NCBI RefSeq assembly: GCF_042945595.1
Contig: NZ_CP168493.1
Location: 1,240,001-1,304,000 of the forward strand
Source: Psychrobacillus sp042945595
GTDB lineage: Bacteria; Bacillota; Bacilli; Bacillales_A; Planococcaceae
DNA length: 64,000 nucleotides
Reading direction: 5' to 3'
Shown: in pieces, positions 34,489-42,869 of the stretch
Numbering within the stretch: the first letter of the stretch is position 1
Layout of the letters: each line of letters begins with the position of its first letter
Made by a program: the position numbers and the translations under genes
The notes under the pieces: model-generated
What the model was told of the DNA's origin: nothing
Databases searched by the model: none
Seen by the model: only the letters and a program-made list of their open reading frames with translations

Positions 34489-35940
34489 TTGGAGCAATTA
34501 GTAGGGTGGTTAAATAATGTGTTATGGAGTTCTCCAATCATTTATTTGTCGCTTGGAGTTGGAGTGTTATTTTCAATCATGACTCGCTTTATGCAAGTTA
34601 GATTGGTTAAGGACATGGTGAAACTACTATTTAAAGGGGAGAAGTCAGAAGCGGGTATTACTTCTTTTCAAGCGATGTCTGTAGCCTTATCTGGTCGTGT
34701 AGGAACTGGTAATATTGCAGGAACTGCAACAGCCATAGCGTTTGGAGGTCCAGGAGCAGTATTCTGGATGTGGGCGATTGCTTTTCTTGGAGCAAGTACG
34801 GCATATGTGGAATCGACATTGGCACAAATCTATAAAGTAAAGCAGGATGGAGAATACCGCGGAGGTCCTGCATATTATTTTGAAAAAGGAATTGGGAAAA
34901 GGTGGTACGGAGTACTTTTCGCTATTTCATCTGTATTAGCTATGGCGTTGTTAATGCCGGGCGTACAGGCAAACTCGATTGCAGCTGGACTTGAGAATGC
35001 ATTTGGTATGAATACTATGATTACTGCTATTATTATTGTTATACTTCTTGGCGTTATCATTTTTGGAGGGATTAAAAGAATTGCTAATACTGCTCAATTT
35101 GTTGTACCATTTATGGCGATTGGGTATGTATTAGTATCACTTATTGTCATTGCACTTAATGTTACGGAATTACCGAATATATTTGTGCTAATTTTCAAGA
35201 GTGCATTTGGAATGGATGCAGCATTTGGTGGGATAGTAGGTATGGCTATTTCGTGGGGTGTTAAACGCGGAATCTATTCGAACGAGGCAGGACAGGGGTC
35301 GGGTGCACATGCTGCTGGTGCTGCTGAAGTTTCACATCCAGCAAAACAAGGAATTGTCCAAGCATTTTCTGTTTACATCGATACGTTGATAGTCTGTTCA
35401 GCGACTGCTTTTATGATATTAATTACGGGAATGTATAATACCGTTCGACCAGATAGCACGTTTATTGTAAAGAGACTCGGCGATATGCAACCAGGTCCAG
35501 GATATACACAATCAGCTGTAGAATCGGTTTTGCCTGGTTTCGGAGCAGGCTTTGTCGCAATCGCATTATTCTTCTTCGCATTTACTACTATTATGGCTTA
35601 CTATTATATTGCAGAAACAAACATTGCTTATCTGACAAGAAAAACGAAATCGAAATTACCTATGTTATTAGTTAAGATTGTATTATTAGGTGCTACTTTC
35701 TATGGAAGTATTCGAACAGCAGCTGTGGCATGGGACATGGGAGATATCGGCTTAGGTATAATGGTCTGGCTCAATTTAATTGGAATATTAATACTCTTTA
35801 AACCTTCTATGATTGCGCTAAAAGATTACGAGAAACAGAAAAAAGAAGGAAAAGATCCAGTTTTTCGTCCAGAATTGCTTGGCATAAAACATGCGGATTT
35901 CTGGGAAAGTGAAGAATATCGTAAAAAATACTTAAAATAA
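34489..35940 (+). CDS. sodium:alanine symporter family protein (AGCS)
   Basis: This 483-residue amino acid carrier couples Na+ (or H+) to alanine/glycine uptake. Family marks are GVLFSIMTRFMQVRLVKDM, FQAMSVALSGRVGTGNIAGTA, GGPGAVFWMWAIAFLGASTAYVE (split here), GGPAYYFEKG and KRGIYSNEAGQGSGAHAAGA. About eleven helices are present. The start is TTG 34489, 5 bases after AGGGGGA. A broken paralogue lies at 42870-43774. It stands alone with its own terminator. Confidence 0.95.
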   Translation: MEQLVGWLNNVLWSSPIIYLSLGVGVLFSIMTRFMQVRLVKDMVKLLFKGEKSEAGITSFQAMSVALSGRVGTGNIAGTATAIAFGGPGAVFWMWAIAFLGASTAYVESTLAQIYKVKQDGEYRGGPAYYFEKGIGKRWYGVLFAISSVLAMALLMPGVQANSIAAGLENAFGMNTMITAIIIVILLGVIIFGGIKRIANTAQFVVPFMAIGYVLVSLIVIALNVTELPNIFVLIFKSAFGMDAAFGGIVGMAISWGVKRGIYSNEAGQGSGAHAAGAAEVSHPAKQGIVQAFSVYIDTLIVCSATAFMILITGMYNTVRPDSTFIVKRLGDMQPGPGYTQSAVESVLPGFGAGFVAIALFFFAFTTIMAYYYIAETNIAYLTRKTKSKLPMLLVKIVLLGATFYGSIRTAAVAWDMGDIGLGIMVWLNLIGILILFKPSMIALKDYEKQKKEGKDPVFRPELLGIKHADFWESEEYRKKYLK

Positions 35941-35948
35941 TAAAATTG

Positions 35949-35985
35949 TAGCTGGGGCATCCATTTGATGTTCCAGTTATTTTTG
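35949..35985 (+). terminator. terminator after the AGCS gene
   Basis: AGCTGGGGCATC pairs with GATGTTCCAGTT (two wobble or mismatched positions) around 5 bases and is followed by TATTTTTG. Confidence 0.7.
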
Positions 35986-36023
35986 CCGTTTTTTAAAAAA
36001 TAAAGTTAAAAATGGGATAATGT

Positions 36024-36059
36024 AAAACATGCCATCAAAATTTGCAATGGCATGTTTTA
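36024..36059 (-). terminator. terminator of the low-complexity protein gene
   Basis: AAAACATGCCAT pairs with ATGGCATGTTTT around 11 bases, just past the minus-strand stop at 36063. A/T tracts on both sides make it usable in both directions. Confidence 0.85.
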
Positions 36060-36062
36060 TGG

Positions 36063-36995
36063 TTATTGTAGAATATTTGACGAAGTTACGTTTTGGTCAG
36101 TTGTTTTCGAAGCTGCTTTTATTACCGCTAGATCTACATTTGATAAGTTCGATTTATTAGCGATACCGTCTTTATTTAGTTTTGTTGTATCTGTTTTTTG
36201 AACGCTGTTTTCATTTGCGGAAGCAGCTTGCTTGTTCTCATTATTTATAGAAGCGGAAGCTGAGTTAGAAGCACCACTATTTGCATTTTTTGCACCATTT
36301 AAGGTTCCACTTGCACCTTTTTTCGTATTGTCATTCGTCCCGGCTGCTTGTTTTCCACTCTTATTCGTTCCACTGCCAGTTTGCGATCCAGTCATGCTAG
36401 CTAAATCGTTCATTAATTGTCCAACTTGTGGTGCAACCGATTGGGCAATGTTCCCAATCGTTTGGGATCCAGTTCCACTCGTCATTTGTTTGGCCACATC
36501 TCCAATCGTTTGAGCGGTGTTCCCACTAGCAGCATTTTGTCCTGAAGCGCTGCTCTTGCTATTAGTCCTTTCCTTATTTGGTGAACTAGCATCTGTATTT
36601 TGAGATGCATTTCCACTAGTTAACATTTGAATAATCTTCCCAACCATTTGCATAATGTTTCCACTCATTTGCCTATTGCTATTACCCAAAGTACTTTCTC
36701 CAGATTGTGTCTTGCTATTCAATGCAGCACCAGCTGATGCACTTTGAGAAGTGTTGCCACTCTTCATTTTTTGTATCATATTACTGTTCGATATGGATGA
36801 ACCCATTGCCTTTCTCGGGCAAAATTTTGTTGCGCCTTCCGCAGCTTTCATTGAACCTAACAAGATGAGCAATTGTCCACTTCTGCTTTTCGAATCATGT
36901 ATAAGTCTTATGGTGCCGTATGCAGTCATCATTGAGCCCAACATGAAGCGTGTATATGCACTTCTTGAACTAATATTTTGTTGTGTTTGTGTCAT
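36063..36995 (-). CDS. Ser/Asn/Gly-rich low-complexity protein with YgaP-like (DUF2892) N-terminus
   Basis: The first 60 of 310 residues (YTRFMLGSMMTAYGTIRLI, then LLILLGSMKAAEGATKFCP) resemble the two-helix YgaP-like/DUF2892 membrane module with its FCP ending. The rest is a Ser/Asn/Gly/Thr/Gln-rich tract with loose repeats: SGN(T/A)SQ, SGNIMQMVGKIIQML, SGNTAQTIGDVAKQM and TGSQTIGNIAQSV. These units look like degenerate GN/GT-x-Q-x-IG repeats. Neighbours (a spore SASP gene and a repetitive DUF6944-like protein) suggest a sporulation or surface role, but that is inference. A GGAGGTA ribosome site precedes the ATG. Confidence 0.75.
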   Translation of the reverse strand: MTQTQQNISSRSAYTRFMLGSMMTAYGTIRLIHDSKSRSGQLLILLGSMKAAEGATKFCPRKAMGSSISNSNMIQKMKSGNTSQSASAGAALNSKTQSGESTLGNSNRQMSGNIMQMVGKIIQMLTSGNASQNTDASSPNKERTNSKSSASGQNAASGNTAQTIGDVAKQMTSGTGSQTIGNIAQSVAPQVGQLMNDLASMTGSQTGSGTNKSGKQAAGTNDNTKKGASGTLNGAKNANSGASNSASASINNENKQAASANENSVQKTDTTKLNKDGIANKSNLSNVDLAVIKAASKTTDQNVTSSNILQ

Positions 36996-37168
36996 CTGTG
37001 TAGTACCTCCAGTTGTATTTTCTACTATTTTGATTGCACGGTAGGGAGTTAAGACATTCGCATCTCTTATAAAGGAATGGAAATACTAGTGCTGCATCCA
37101 TTTCAGCTTTATAATCCCCAAACCTTCACTGATTATGCGCCTCACATAGAGCGACTCCAGAGTATAGT

Positions 37169-37441
37169 TCATTTTCTTGCCATTTGTTCTTGAGCCATCC
37201 TTATCATTTCTTTAACCATATTACCGCCAATTGGTCCACCTATTTTTCCTGCCTGTTCAGCTGTAAGTTTGCCGTTATATCCCTTATTCAATGGAATATT
37301 TAGTTCATCTGCAATTTCGTACTTTACATTATCGGGATTGTTAATATCTACATAGTAACCTCTATCTTTCATTACTCGAGCCTTAAGTTTGTCTAATTCT
37401 TCACGAGCGGATGGAACTAATATTTTATTTCTTTTTGCCAA
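37169..37441 (-). CDS. alpha/beta-type small acid-soluble spore protein
   Basis: This 90-residue DNA-binding spore protein coats spore DNA and protects it from UV and heat. Family marks are VKYEIADELNIPLN, which contains the spore protease GPR cleavage region (YEIADE), and LTAEQAGKIGGPIGGNMVKE with the Gly-rich turn and MVKEMI helix. The N-terminal 25 residues are a basic extension longer than in classic SspA/B. It starts at TTG with AAAGGAGT about 9 bases upstream. Forespore expression is expected from the family. Confidence 0.92.
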   Translation of the reverse strand: MAKRNKILVPSAREELDKLKARVMKDRGYYVDINNPDNVKYEIADELNIPLNKGYNGKLTAEQAGKIGGPIGGNMVKEMIRMAQEQMARK

Positions 37442-37538
37442 TTTTCTTCACTCCTTTGTAAATTATTCTTTCCTGAAAATGAAACTTTACTCGTATCAGT
37501 GCAAAGTACTAATTTAAAGTACAACTCAAAATTAATTA

Positions 37539-37592
37539 AGCCCAATCTGAGAAAATCAGACTAAACTATTTTCCGGGAAATATAAATTTTAG
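37539..37592 (-). repeat. fragment matching the 3' end of the ArsR-type gene at 58848-58902
   Basis: CCCAATCTGA..AAATCAGACT, an ACTATTT stretch and CCGGGAAATATAAATTTT are shared with the end and terminator of the regulator at 58875. No regulator body is present here, only the last codons (FIFPGK) and hairpin. The rest of 37442-37746 shows no gene except the promoter block at its end. Confidence 0.7.
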
Positions 37593-37702
37593 AATGTCGC
37601 TCTCTTTTCTAATAAAAAACCACCTTTTTTTGACTTGATTCAATTAGAGAGTACAAGGTGAAACAGCAAAGTTTAAATAATGAAAACACCACATATGTAC
37701 TC

Positions 37703-37728
37703 TTGAATAAGATATAATAACTTCTTTT
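37703..37728 (+). promoter_or_regulatory. conserved promoter block of the DUF6944-like paralogues
   Basis: TTGAATAAGATATAATAAC and the following TTCTTTT are repeated almost unchanged at 44413-44438 in front of the second paralogue. It contains TATAAT, a perfect -10 hexamer, 29 bases before the GTG start. No clear -35 is seen, so an alternative sigma factor is possible. Confidence 0.6.
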
Positions 37729-37746
37729 CTGGAACGGTGGGGTGTT

Positions 37747-38415
37747 GTGAAGAAACATGGAGAGGAGCTTATTTTTTCTGGGGCATGGGTGATTGTAATT
37801 GGAACAATTATATCTGCTATAGGACAAACGAAGGAAACTACGACAGGTAATCCAAAGGGTGCAGAGTTAGTTGCTCAGGGAAATGCCATCGAAGCTTTTG
37901 GAAATAGCCTTCAAGCACTCGGAAATACAGAATTATTTATGGAAGAAAAAGAGCCATTTCGAATGGACAACATCATTGGATGCTGGCTTCAAGCTGGAGG
38001 GAACTCTACAAATACAGTTGCAACGGAGATTGAAATCCATACTTCTGAGAAAGAGGGACTTAGGTTAAATGCAGTTGGAAGCGGGGTACAGGGCCTTGGT
38101 GCAGTTTATGAAGCTATGGGAGCTGTAGCCGGAAAATCACCAACAAAAAATCTTGAGGCTACAGGAAATAGCCTAGTAGCATTGGGTGCATTTCTGGATG
38201 CAACTGGAAATATATCGATACTAAATAAATTGGATATCTCAGGAGAATTACTGGAATTAATTGGAAGTTGGACACAAGTAATTGGCGCATGTACAGAACT
38301 TATTGCTTTAGCCATTGCATCGAATATCGAATTAACTCAACAAAAAAGTTATGCTTATCCATTTGTTAATGTAGGGTATTATTGGTACGAGCCGAATCCT
38401 TATGGAATGATATAG
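37747..38415 (+). CDS. DUF6944-like repetitive protein, paralogue 1
   Basis: This 222-residue protein is built of short repeats, each with a Gly-Asn or Gly-Gly step in a hydrophobic helix: AIGQTKETTTGNP, AQGNAIEAFGNSLQALGN, GCWLQAGGNSTN, LNAVGSGVQGLGAVYEAMG, LEATGNSLVALGAFLDATGN and LIGSWTQVIGACTELIALAI. It has no signal peptide or catalytic motif. The tail is aromatic (GYYWYEPNPYG), as in some spore-coat proteins. The start is GTG; the conserved promoter block puts the TATAAT only 29 bases upstream. It is the paralogue of 44456-45145 and sits between SASP and splAB genes, hinting at sporulation. Confidence 0.8.
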   Translation: MKKHGEELIFSGAWVIVIGTIISAIGQTKETTTGNPKGAELVAQGNAIEAFGNSLQALGNTELFMEEKEPFRMDNIIGCWLQAGGNSTNTVATEIEIHTSEKEGLRLNAVGSGVQGLGAVYEAMGAVAGKSPTKNLEATGNSLVALGAFLDATGNISILNKLDISGELLELIGSWTQVIGACTELIALAIASNIELTQQKSYAYPFVNVGYYWYEPNPYGMI

Positions 38416-38440
38416 CACCCTAATGACACTCCGTATATAA

Positions 38441-38474
38441 GGTGGCCGAAGAGAGAATTTCGGTCGCTTTTTCA
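38441..38474 (+). terminator. terminator after DUF6944-like paralogue 1
   Basis: GGTGGCCGAA pairs (with G-U pairs) with TTTCGGTCGC, followed by TTTTTC. The loop is about 7 bases. Confidence 0.7.
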
Positions 38475-38589
38475 TTCTTTAATAGGAATTCTGTCCCTGA
38501 CAATTTCCTTTACTAATAAATCAACAAACAGTGACATAATTTTCTCATATACAGCCAAGCTAACTGCAAGAAATGAGGAGGGTGATGTC

Positions 38590-38814
38590 TTGCTTAGTGA
38601 TTACAATGCGGGAGACGTAGTTTATATTTTTTATCGAAATCCACATATCCAAAATGTAGCTAATATACAAGAAGCGGCCGTTGTAAATAGCCCGGATAAT
38701 CCGAATGAATTAGCTCTTTTTCTTTATGAAACTTATTACCCTTTATCAACTGAAATGGCCATCTATGCAAATGAAGCAGATGCTGAAAACGCGTATCGCC
38801 AGTATTTTCATTAA
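38590..38814 (+). CDS. splA: SplA-type transcriptional regulator of the spore photoproduct lyase operon
   Basis: This 74-residue protein matches SplA, a small negative regulator of spl expression in B. subtilis. YNAGDVVYIFYRNPHIQNVA opens the fold and YPLSTEMAIYANEADAENAY closes it. It is directly upstream of splB (14 bp), the known splAB order. The start is TTG 38590 behind GAGGAGGGTGA. No DNA-binding motif is evident, and SplA may act on transcription termination. Confidence 0.9.
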   Translation: MLSDYNAGDVVYIFYRNPHIQNVANIQEAAVVNSPDNPNELALFLYETYYPLSTEMAIYANEADAENAYRQYFH

Positions 38815-38828
38815 TAGGGAGGTAGGGC

Positions 38829-39857
38829 ATGAAAAAACCATTTACACCACAGCTTGTATATTTTGAACCAAATGCATTGGAATATCCACTTGGGAAAGAA
38901 CTAAAAGAAAAATTTGAAAAGATGGGAACAGAAATTCGTTATACGACTTCCCATAATCAAGTTCGAGATCTACCTGGTGAAAATGATTTTCAAAAGTACC
39001 GTATTGCCAAATCAACGCTTGTCGTGGGAATTCGGAAAACCCTTAAGTTCGATACGTCCAAACCTTCAGCTGAATATGCAATACCTTTTGCTACAGGCTG
39101 TATGGGGCATTGTCATTATTGTTATTTACAAACAACCATGGGAAGCAAGCCATACATTCGTACATATGTGAATGTAGAAGAAATCTTGGAAGCCGCTGAT
39201 CGCTATATGGAAGAACGTGCGCCTGACATTACTCGATTTGAAGCATCTTGTACTTCCGATATTGTAGGAATTGATCACTTAACCCATACATTAAAACGAG
39301 CAATCGAACACTTTGGTCAAATGGAATTAGGGAGATTGAGATTTGTAACGAAATTCCATTATGTAGACCATTTACTGGATGCCAAGCATAACGGAAAGAC
39401 CAGATTTCGATTCAGTGTAAATGCTGATTATGTGATTAAAAATTTTGAGCCAGGTACATCTTCTTTAGCCAATCGAATTGAAGCAGCAGGAAAAGTAGCG
39501 AGAGCTGGTTATCCACTTGGTTTCATCGTAGCTCCAATTTACCTCCATGAAGGATGGGAGGAAGGATATTACCATCTGTTTGAGCGGCTTAACGCGGAAC
39601 TTCCTATGGATGCAAGAGATGATATAACGTTTGAATTCATTCAACACCGCTTTACGAAGCCCGCTAAAAAAGTGATTGAGAAAAACTATCCAATGACCAA
39701 ATTAGAGTTAGATGAATCCGCGAGAAGATATAAATGGGGAAAGTATGGGATAGGTAAATACATTTATCAAAAAGAGGAAGAAGAAGATATAAAAGAACAT
39801 CTTTATGGGTATATGAAAAAATTTTTTCCAAAGGCTAAACTTGAATATTTTACGTGA
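38829..39857 (+). CDS. splB: spore photoproduct lyase
   Basis: This 342-residue radical-SAM enzyme directly reverses spore photoproduct (5-thyminyl-5,6-dihydrothymine) in germinating spores. Its 4Fe-4S cluster cysteines are C91, C95 and C98 in ATGCMGHCHYCYL. C141 in RFEASCTSDIVG matches the hydrogen-donor cysteine of B. subtilis SplB, position 141 as well. The full length equals the family's. GGGAGGTAGG precedes the ATG. It forms an operon with splA, normally forespore-expressed. Confidence 0.97.
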   Translation: MKKPFTPQLVYFEPNALEYPLGKELKEKFEKMGTEIRYTTSHNQVRDLPGENDFQKYRIAKSTLVVGIRKTLKFDTSKPSAEYAIPFATGCMGHCHYCYLQTTMGSKPYIRTYVNVEEILEAADRYMEERAPDITRFEASCTSDIVGIDHLTHTLKRAIEHFGQMELGRLRFVTKFHYVDHLLDAKHNGKTRFRFSVNADYVIKNFEPGTSSLANRIEAAGKVARAGYPLGFIVAPIYLHEGWEEGYYHLFERLNAELPMDARDDITFEFIQHRFTKPAKKVIEKNYPMTKLELDESARRYKWGKYGIGKYIYQKEEEEDIKEHLYGYMKKFFPKAKLEYFT

Positions 39858-39864
39858 ACAGTAC

Positions 39865-39900
39865 AAAAGCACATCAAGTTATGCAATTGATGTGCTTTTC
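39865..39900. terminator. bidirectional terminator after splB
   Basis: AAAAGCACATCAA pairs perfectly with TTGATGTGCTTTT around a 9-base loop, between the convergent splB and DUF4188 genes. Confidence 0.92.
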
Positions 39901-39904
39901 GTTA

Positions 39905-40390
39905 TCATGTTTTTGTTATGTTATTAAGCCGCTTTCGAGCAGAGTTGCGTTCAGCAGTAATTGGCATATGTTTCATTGCCTTTCCCAAACCATATAGAGG
40001 CATATTTCCATACACTGTTTCGTAATGCCCCTTTTTAAGATTATAGGTTTCGTGATAAATTCCGACAGTGTTATTGTTACCTATTTTTTTATTAAAATTC
40101 TTCCATGCTGCCAAATGTTTCTCACCATTAGCATAAGCTAGCAGATCTTCAGTGGAACGCCAATATTGAATCATTACCGTGGTTCTAAGACCAAAATAGC
40201 TTTCCATGGACAAAAACCCTAACGCTTCTTTGTTCGTATAAAGTTCTTTAATCATTCCAGGCATTGCACTAAATACCGGAAGCCACTTATTAACGGCAAG
40301 TCGCTTATTAATCCTCATCCCAATAATAAACACGACAATATCCTCGTTATTCTCCGTTGTATAACGCCCGGTGAAAATCTGTTTAGCCAT
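39905..40390 (-). CDS. DUF4188 family protein
   Basis: This 161-residue protein resembles DUF4188 proteins, a dimeric ferredoxin-like (antibiotic monooxygenase-like) fold. Marks are FIIGMRINKRLAVNKWLPVF, LSMESYFGLRTTVMIQYWRS, LLAYANGEKHLAAWKNFNK and VGIYHETY. No catalytic role is established for the family. It lies 12 bp after the laccase-domain gene on the same strand with GAGGGG as ribosome site, so the two are probably one operon. Confidence 0.85.
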   Translation of the reverse strand: MAKQIFTGRYTTENNEDIVVFIIGMRINKRLAVNKWLPVFSAMPGMIKELYTNKEALGFLSMESYFGLRTTVMIQYWRSTEDLLAYANGEKHLAAWKNFNKKIGNNNTVGIYHETYNLKKGHYETVYGNMPLYGLGKAMKHMPITAERNSARKRLNNITKT

Positions 40391-40402
40391 TCAATTCCCC
40401 TC

Positions 40403-41167
40403 TCAATCACTTTTTTTCATAATATAACTCAGATGTCTTCCACTTAGTTTGTCTTGACGATAAGAGAAACCATCTGGATGCAAATAAGTACAAGTCGGAT
40501 CAATGGTAATTTGATCGGATGGAATGCCTGCAAGTTCACATTGTTTTTTCACAGTTTGCTGATTGTCAATGTGATACTTGTGGGTTTGGTCATTGTAATA
40601 GATAAAATCATCTGTATAACCAAGATGTTTAAATTTTACATACACATCTTCATCGACTTCAAATTTTTCCTGGCTCAGCGCTGCACCAATATGGACATGC
40701 AAATCACTTGGATTACAATGTTCCACTTGTTTTAAATGCTCAAAAAGTTTCAAAGTAATTTCTTTAACCGTACCTTGCCATCCCGAATGAATTACGCCAA
40801 TTAGACCATTCACTTCACTATGAAAAATTACGGGTACACAATCCGCTGTAAAACTAGACAATAACAGATTTGGCTCATACGTATACAGGGCGTCTGTATC
40901 TGCAATCGCAGTATTCATTCGCTCAGCACCTCTCCCTTTGTCATTAAGCGTAACTCGATGAAAATTTGAGCTATGAGTTTGATTTGCACAAACGAAGGTA
41001 TCTAAATCGCAATCCAAAAAAGAAGCTAATTTCTTGCGATTTTCTATTACATTTTTAGGGGTTTCACAGACATGAAGAGCCATATTGTTGTCTTCATGTT
41101 CCGTTTCATCTTTCATAGTTATTCCTGCTATGAATTTCTCATTATTTAAGTACATGTTTGTTTTCAT
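40403..41167 (-). CDS. laccase-domain (PgeF/YlmD-type) protein
   Basis: This 254-residue protein belongs to the Cu-oxidase_4/PgeF family, named for peptidoglycan editing; members also act as purine nucleoside phosphorylases or adenosine deaminases. The metal-binding residues appear in ANQTHSSN, SFTADCVPVIF and IHSGWQGTVKEI, with IGAALSQEKFEV in place of the more usual IGPxIxxxxYEV and YLHPDGFSYRQDKLSGRHLSYI at the end. The replacement of the Gly-Pro pair by Gly-Ala suggests a divergent paralogue of the housekeeping copy. It is followed by the DUF4188 gene in the same direction. Confidence 0.88.
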   Translation of the reverse strand: MKTNMYLNNEKFIAGITMKDETEHEDNNMALHVCETPKNVIENRKKLASFLDCDLDTFVCANQTHSSNFHRVTLNDKGRGAERMNTAIADTDALYTYEPNLLLSSFTADCVPVIFHSEVNGLIGVIHSGWQGTVKEITLKLFEHLKQVEHCNPSDLHVHIGAALSQEKFEVDEDVYVKFKHLGYTDDFIYYNDQTHKYHIDNQQTVKKQCELAGIPSDQITIDPTCTYLHPDGFSYRQDKLSGRHLSYIMKKSD

Positions 41168-41552
41168 ATCATCACCTATTATTAATATATATTAGTGTAA
41201 ACTTGGTGTATAGGTCAGTAAACACTGGTAAAGAAATAATCTATTGGATTGATGTGAAAGATGAACCAGAAGAGCGATATCAAAGTAAGGAAACTGGGAG
41301 CGGTACAACAAAAAGACCTTGTGGAAAGCACTACAGAATACTTCGATTAAATAACGAATGTATGAAGGAGCGTTCTAATGGGATGCCATATATTTTAGCA
41401 GTATTATGAATTATTGAGGAAATCTTTTTTATATTATAAATTTTTATAGTTTCAGATTTCATATATGATAAAATTGGATGAGAAGCATTAGAGTGTTCTT
41501 TTTAAAATGACTGGATAAATATTATACAAATACATATGAGAGAGAGTGCATT
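41168..41552. other. intergenic stretch with possible gene remnant
   Basis: An ORF of 83 codons on + (41158-41409) starts inside the laccase-gene promoter, has no ribosome site, and I do not recognise its product. It may be a relic (IIYWIDVKDEPEERYQSKE). Otherwise this interval holds only the divergent promoters of the laccase-domain and Gfo/Idh genes. Confidence 0.4.
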
Positions 41553-42491
41553 ATGACTAAAACTACTTTTGCGTTAATTGGAACTGGAGTTGTTGGGGAG
41601 CGAATTATTAATCAAATTTTGGCTCATTCTAATTGTGAGATTGTGTCCGTATTCGACGAAAATAAAACAAGACTTAAGGAAATCTCAACAAAATATCAAC
41701 TTCCAGCTGTTGAAACATTAGAGGAACTTTATCAATCACAACCGAATTGGGTTTATATTGGAACACCTCCAGTAAGTCATGCACCTTTGGCAGAACAAAT
41801 AGCTGCACGTGGTTTTAATATCCTTTCTGAAAAGCCTCTTGCACATGATACGCGAGATGGCATGCGTATGGTAAAAGCAGCAGTTGAAGCTAAGGTTCAT
41901 ACAGCGATGCATTTTCCGTTAATGTATAGTCCTGAAGTACATAGTCTTAAAAAAGCGATAACTACAGATTCACTTGGCGATATTGTTCGTATTGAGCTAC
42001 ATACATACTTCCCACACTGGCCAAGAAAATGGCAACAAAATCCGTGGATTGCCTCTAGAGAACAAGGAGGTTTCATAAGAGAAATATTTCCACATTATCT
42101 GCAAATCTTGTATCACCTGTTCGGTGATTTAACGATTTCTTCCCATGAGACGACGTATCCAGAAAATGAAGAATTATGCGAAACAGGTGTTACGGCTTTG
42201 GCTAAAACAGAAAGTGGCATACCAATTGTTTTGAATAGCTTGGCAGGTATTGGACAGGAAGAACGTCTAGAATTTAAGGTTTTTGGAACAAAAAAAGTAA
42301 TGACAATCAGAAATTGGTCAGAGCTCTGGGTAAGTGAAAAGGACGAGAAAGCCGTTCATATTATTCCGGACTGTAAGCCCGAAAGTCTATTGGACGCATG
42401 TCATTTCTTGATAAATGGTAAGGAGTCTCTGATCGTATCGTTTGAAGAAGGATTGAAGGTACAAAATTGGATTGACCAGTTATTAGTATAA
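41553..42491 (+). CDS. Gfo/Idh/MocA family oxidoreductase
   Basis: This 312-residue NAD(P)-dependent dehydrogenase has a Rossmann N-terminus (ALIGTGVVGERIINQIL, about 7-23), the family Lys in ILSEKPLAHD (EKP motif), and a C-terminal substrate domain beginning AMHFPLMYSPEV. The expected active-site His lies in IFPHYLQILYH. Members act on sugars, inositols or related compounds. No sugar-pathway neighbours are present, so the substrate is unknown. The ribosome site GAGAGAG is weak. Confidence 0.9.
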   Translation: MTKTTFALIGTGVVGERIINQILAHSNCEIVSVFDENKTRLKEISTKYQLPAVETLEELYQSQPNWVYIGTPPVSHAPLAEQIAARGFNILSEKPLAHDTRDGMRMVKAAVEAKVHTAMHFPLMYSPEVHSLKKAITTDSLGDIVRIELHTYFPHWPRKWQQNPWIASREQGGFIREIFPHYLQILYHLFGDLTISSHETTYPENEELCETGVTALAKTESGIPIVLNSLAGIGQEERLEFKVFGTKKVMTIRNWSELWVSEKDEKAVHIIPDCKPESLLDACHFLINGKESLIVSFEEGLKVQNWIDQLLV

Positions 42492-42555
42492 GAACTCTTT
42501 TAAATTTTATGAATGTGGTTCTTAAACAAGAACCCTATTTCACAGATAGAATGAA

Positions 42556-42600
42556 AGAGCCGATGGTAGTGACAATGTCACTACCATCGGCTCTATTTCT
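42556..42600 (+). terminator. terminator after the Gfo/Idh gene
   Basis: AGAGCCGATGGTAGTGAC pairs perfectly with GTCACTACCATCGGCTCT around a tiny AAT loop and is followed by ATTTCTTTC. At 18 pairs the stem is exceptionally long for a terminator. The rest of 42492-42869 shows no gene. Confidence 0.85.
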
Positions 42601-42869
42601 TTCTGGTTATTCTGCGATTAACGTATGTCCGATGATTTGCTACATGCTCTGCATAGATAGTTGGTAAGCTTAGTGAAAGAATAGACAATAAAGATAGTAA
42701 GCGAGAGGAAATTGAGTAAAAGTGAATAGTAGAAAATTGGTACGGACATAAGGAAGACTCACTATTTTGACTTATACAAATATAGCGAAACAGGTAGACA
42801 TTTTTTGCTTTGGAGTAGGTAAATATAACTCGGCCACCTTAAAATAGATTGGAAAGAGGTGGTTTCAAC

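Noticed and set aside
41158..41409. 83-codon plus-strand ORF treated as a possible gene
   Set aside because: It begins within the start of the laccase-domain gene on the other strand, has no ribosome site, and shows no recognisable family; kept only as a possible remnant.
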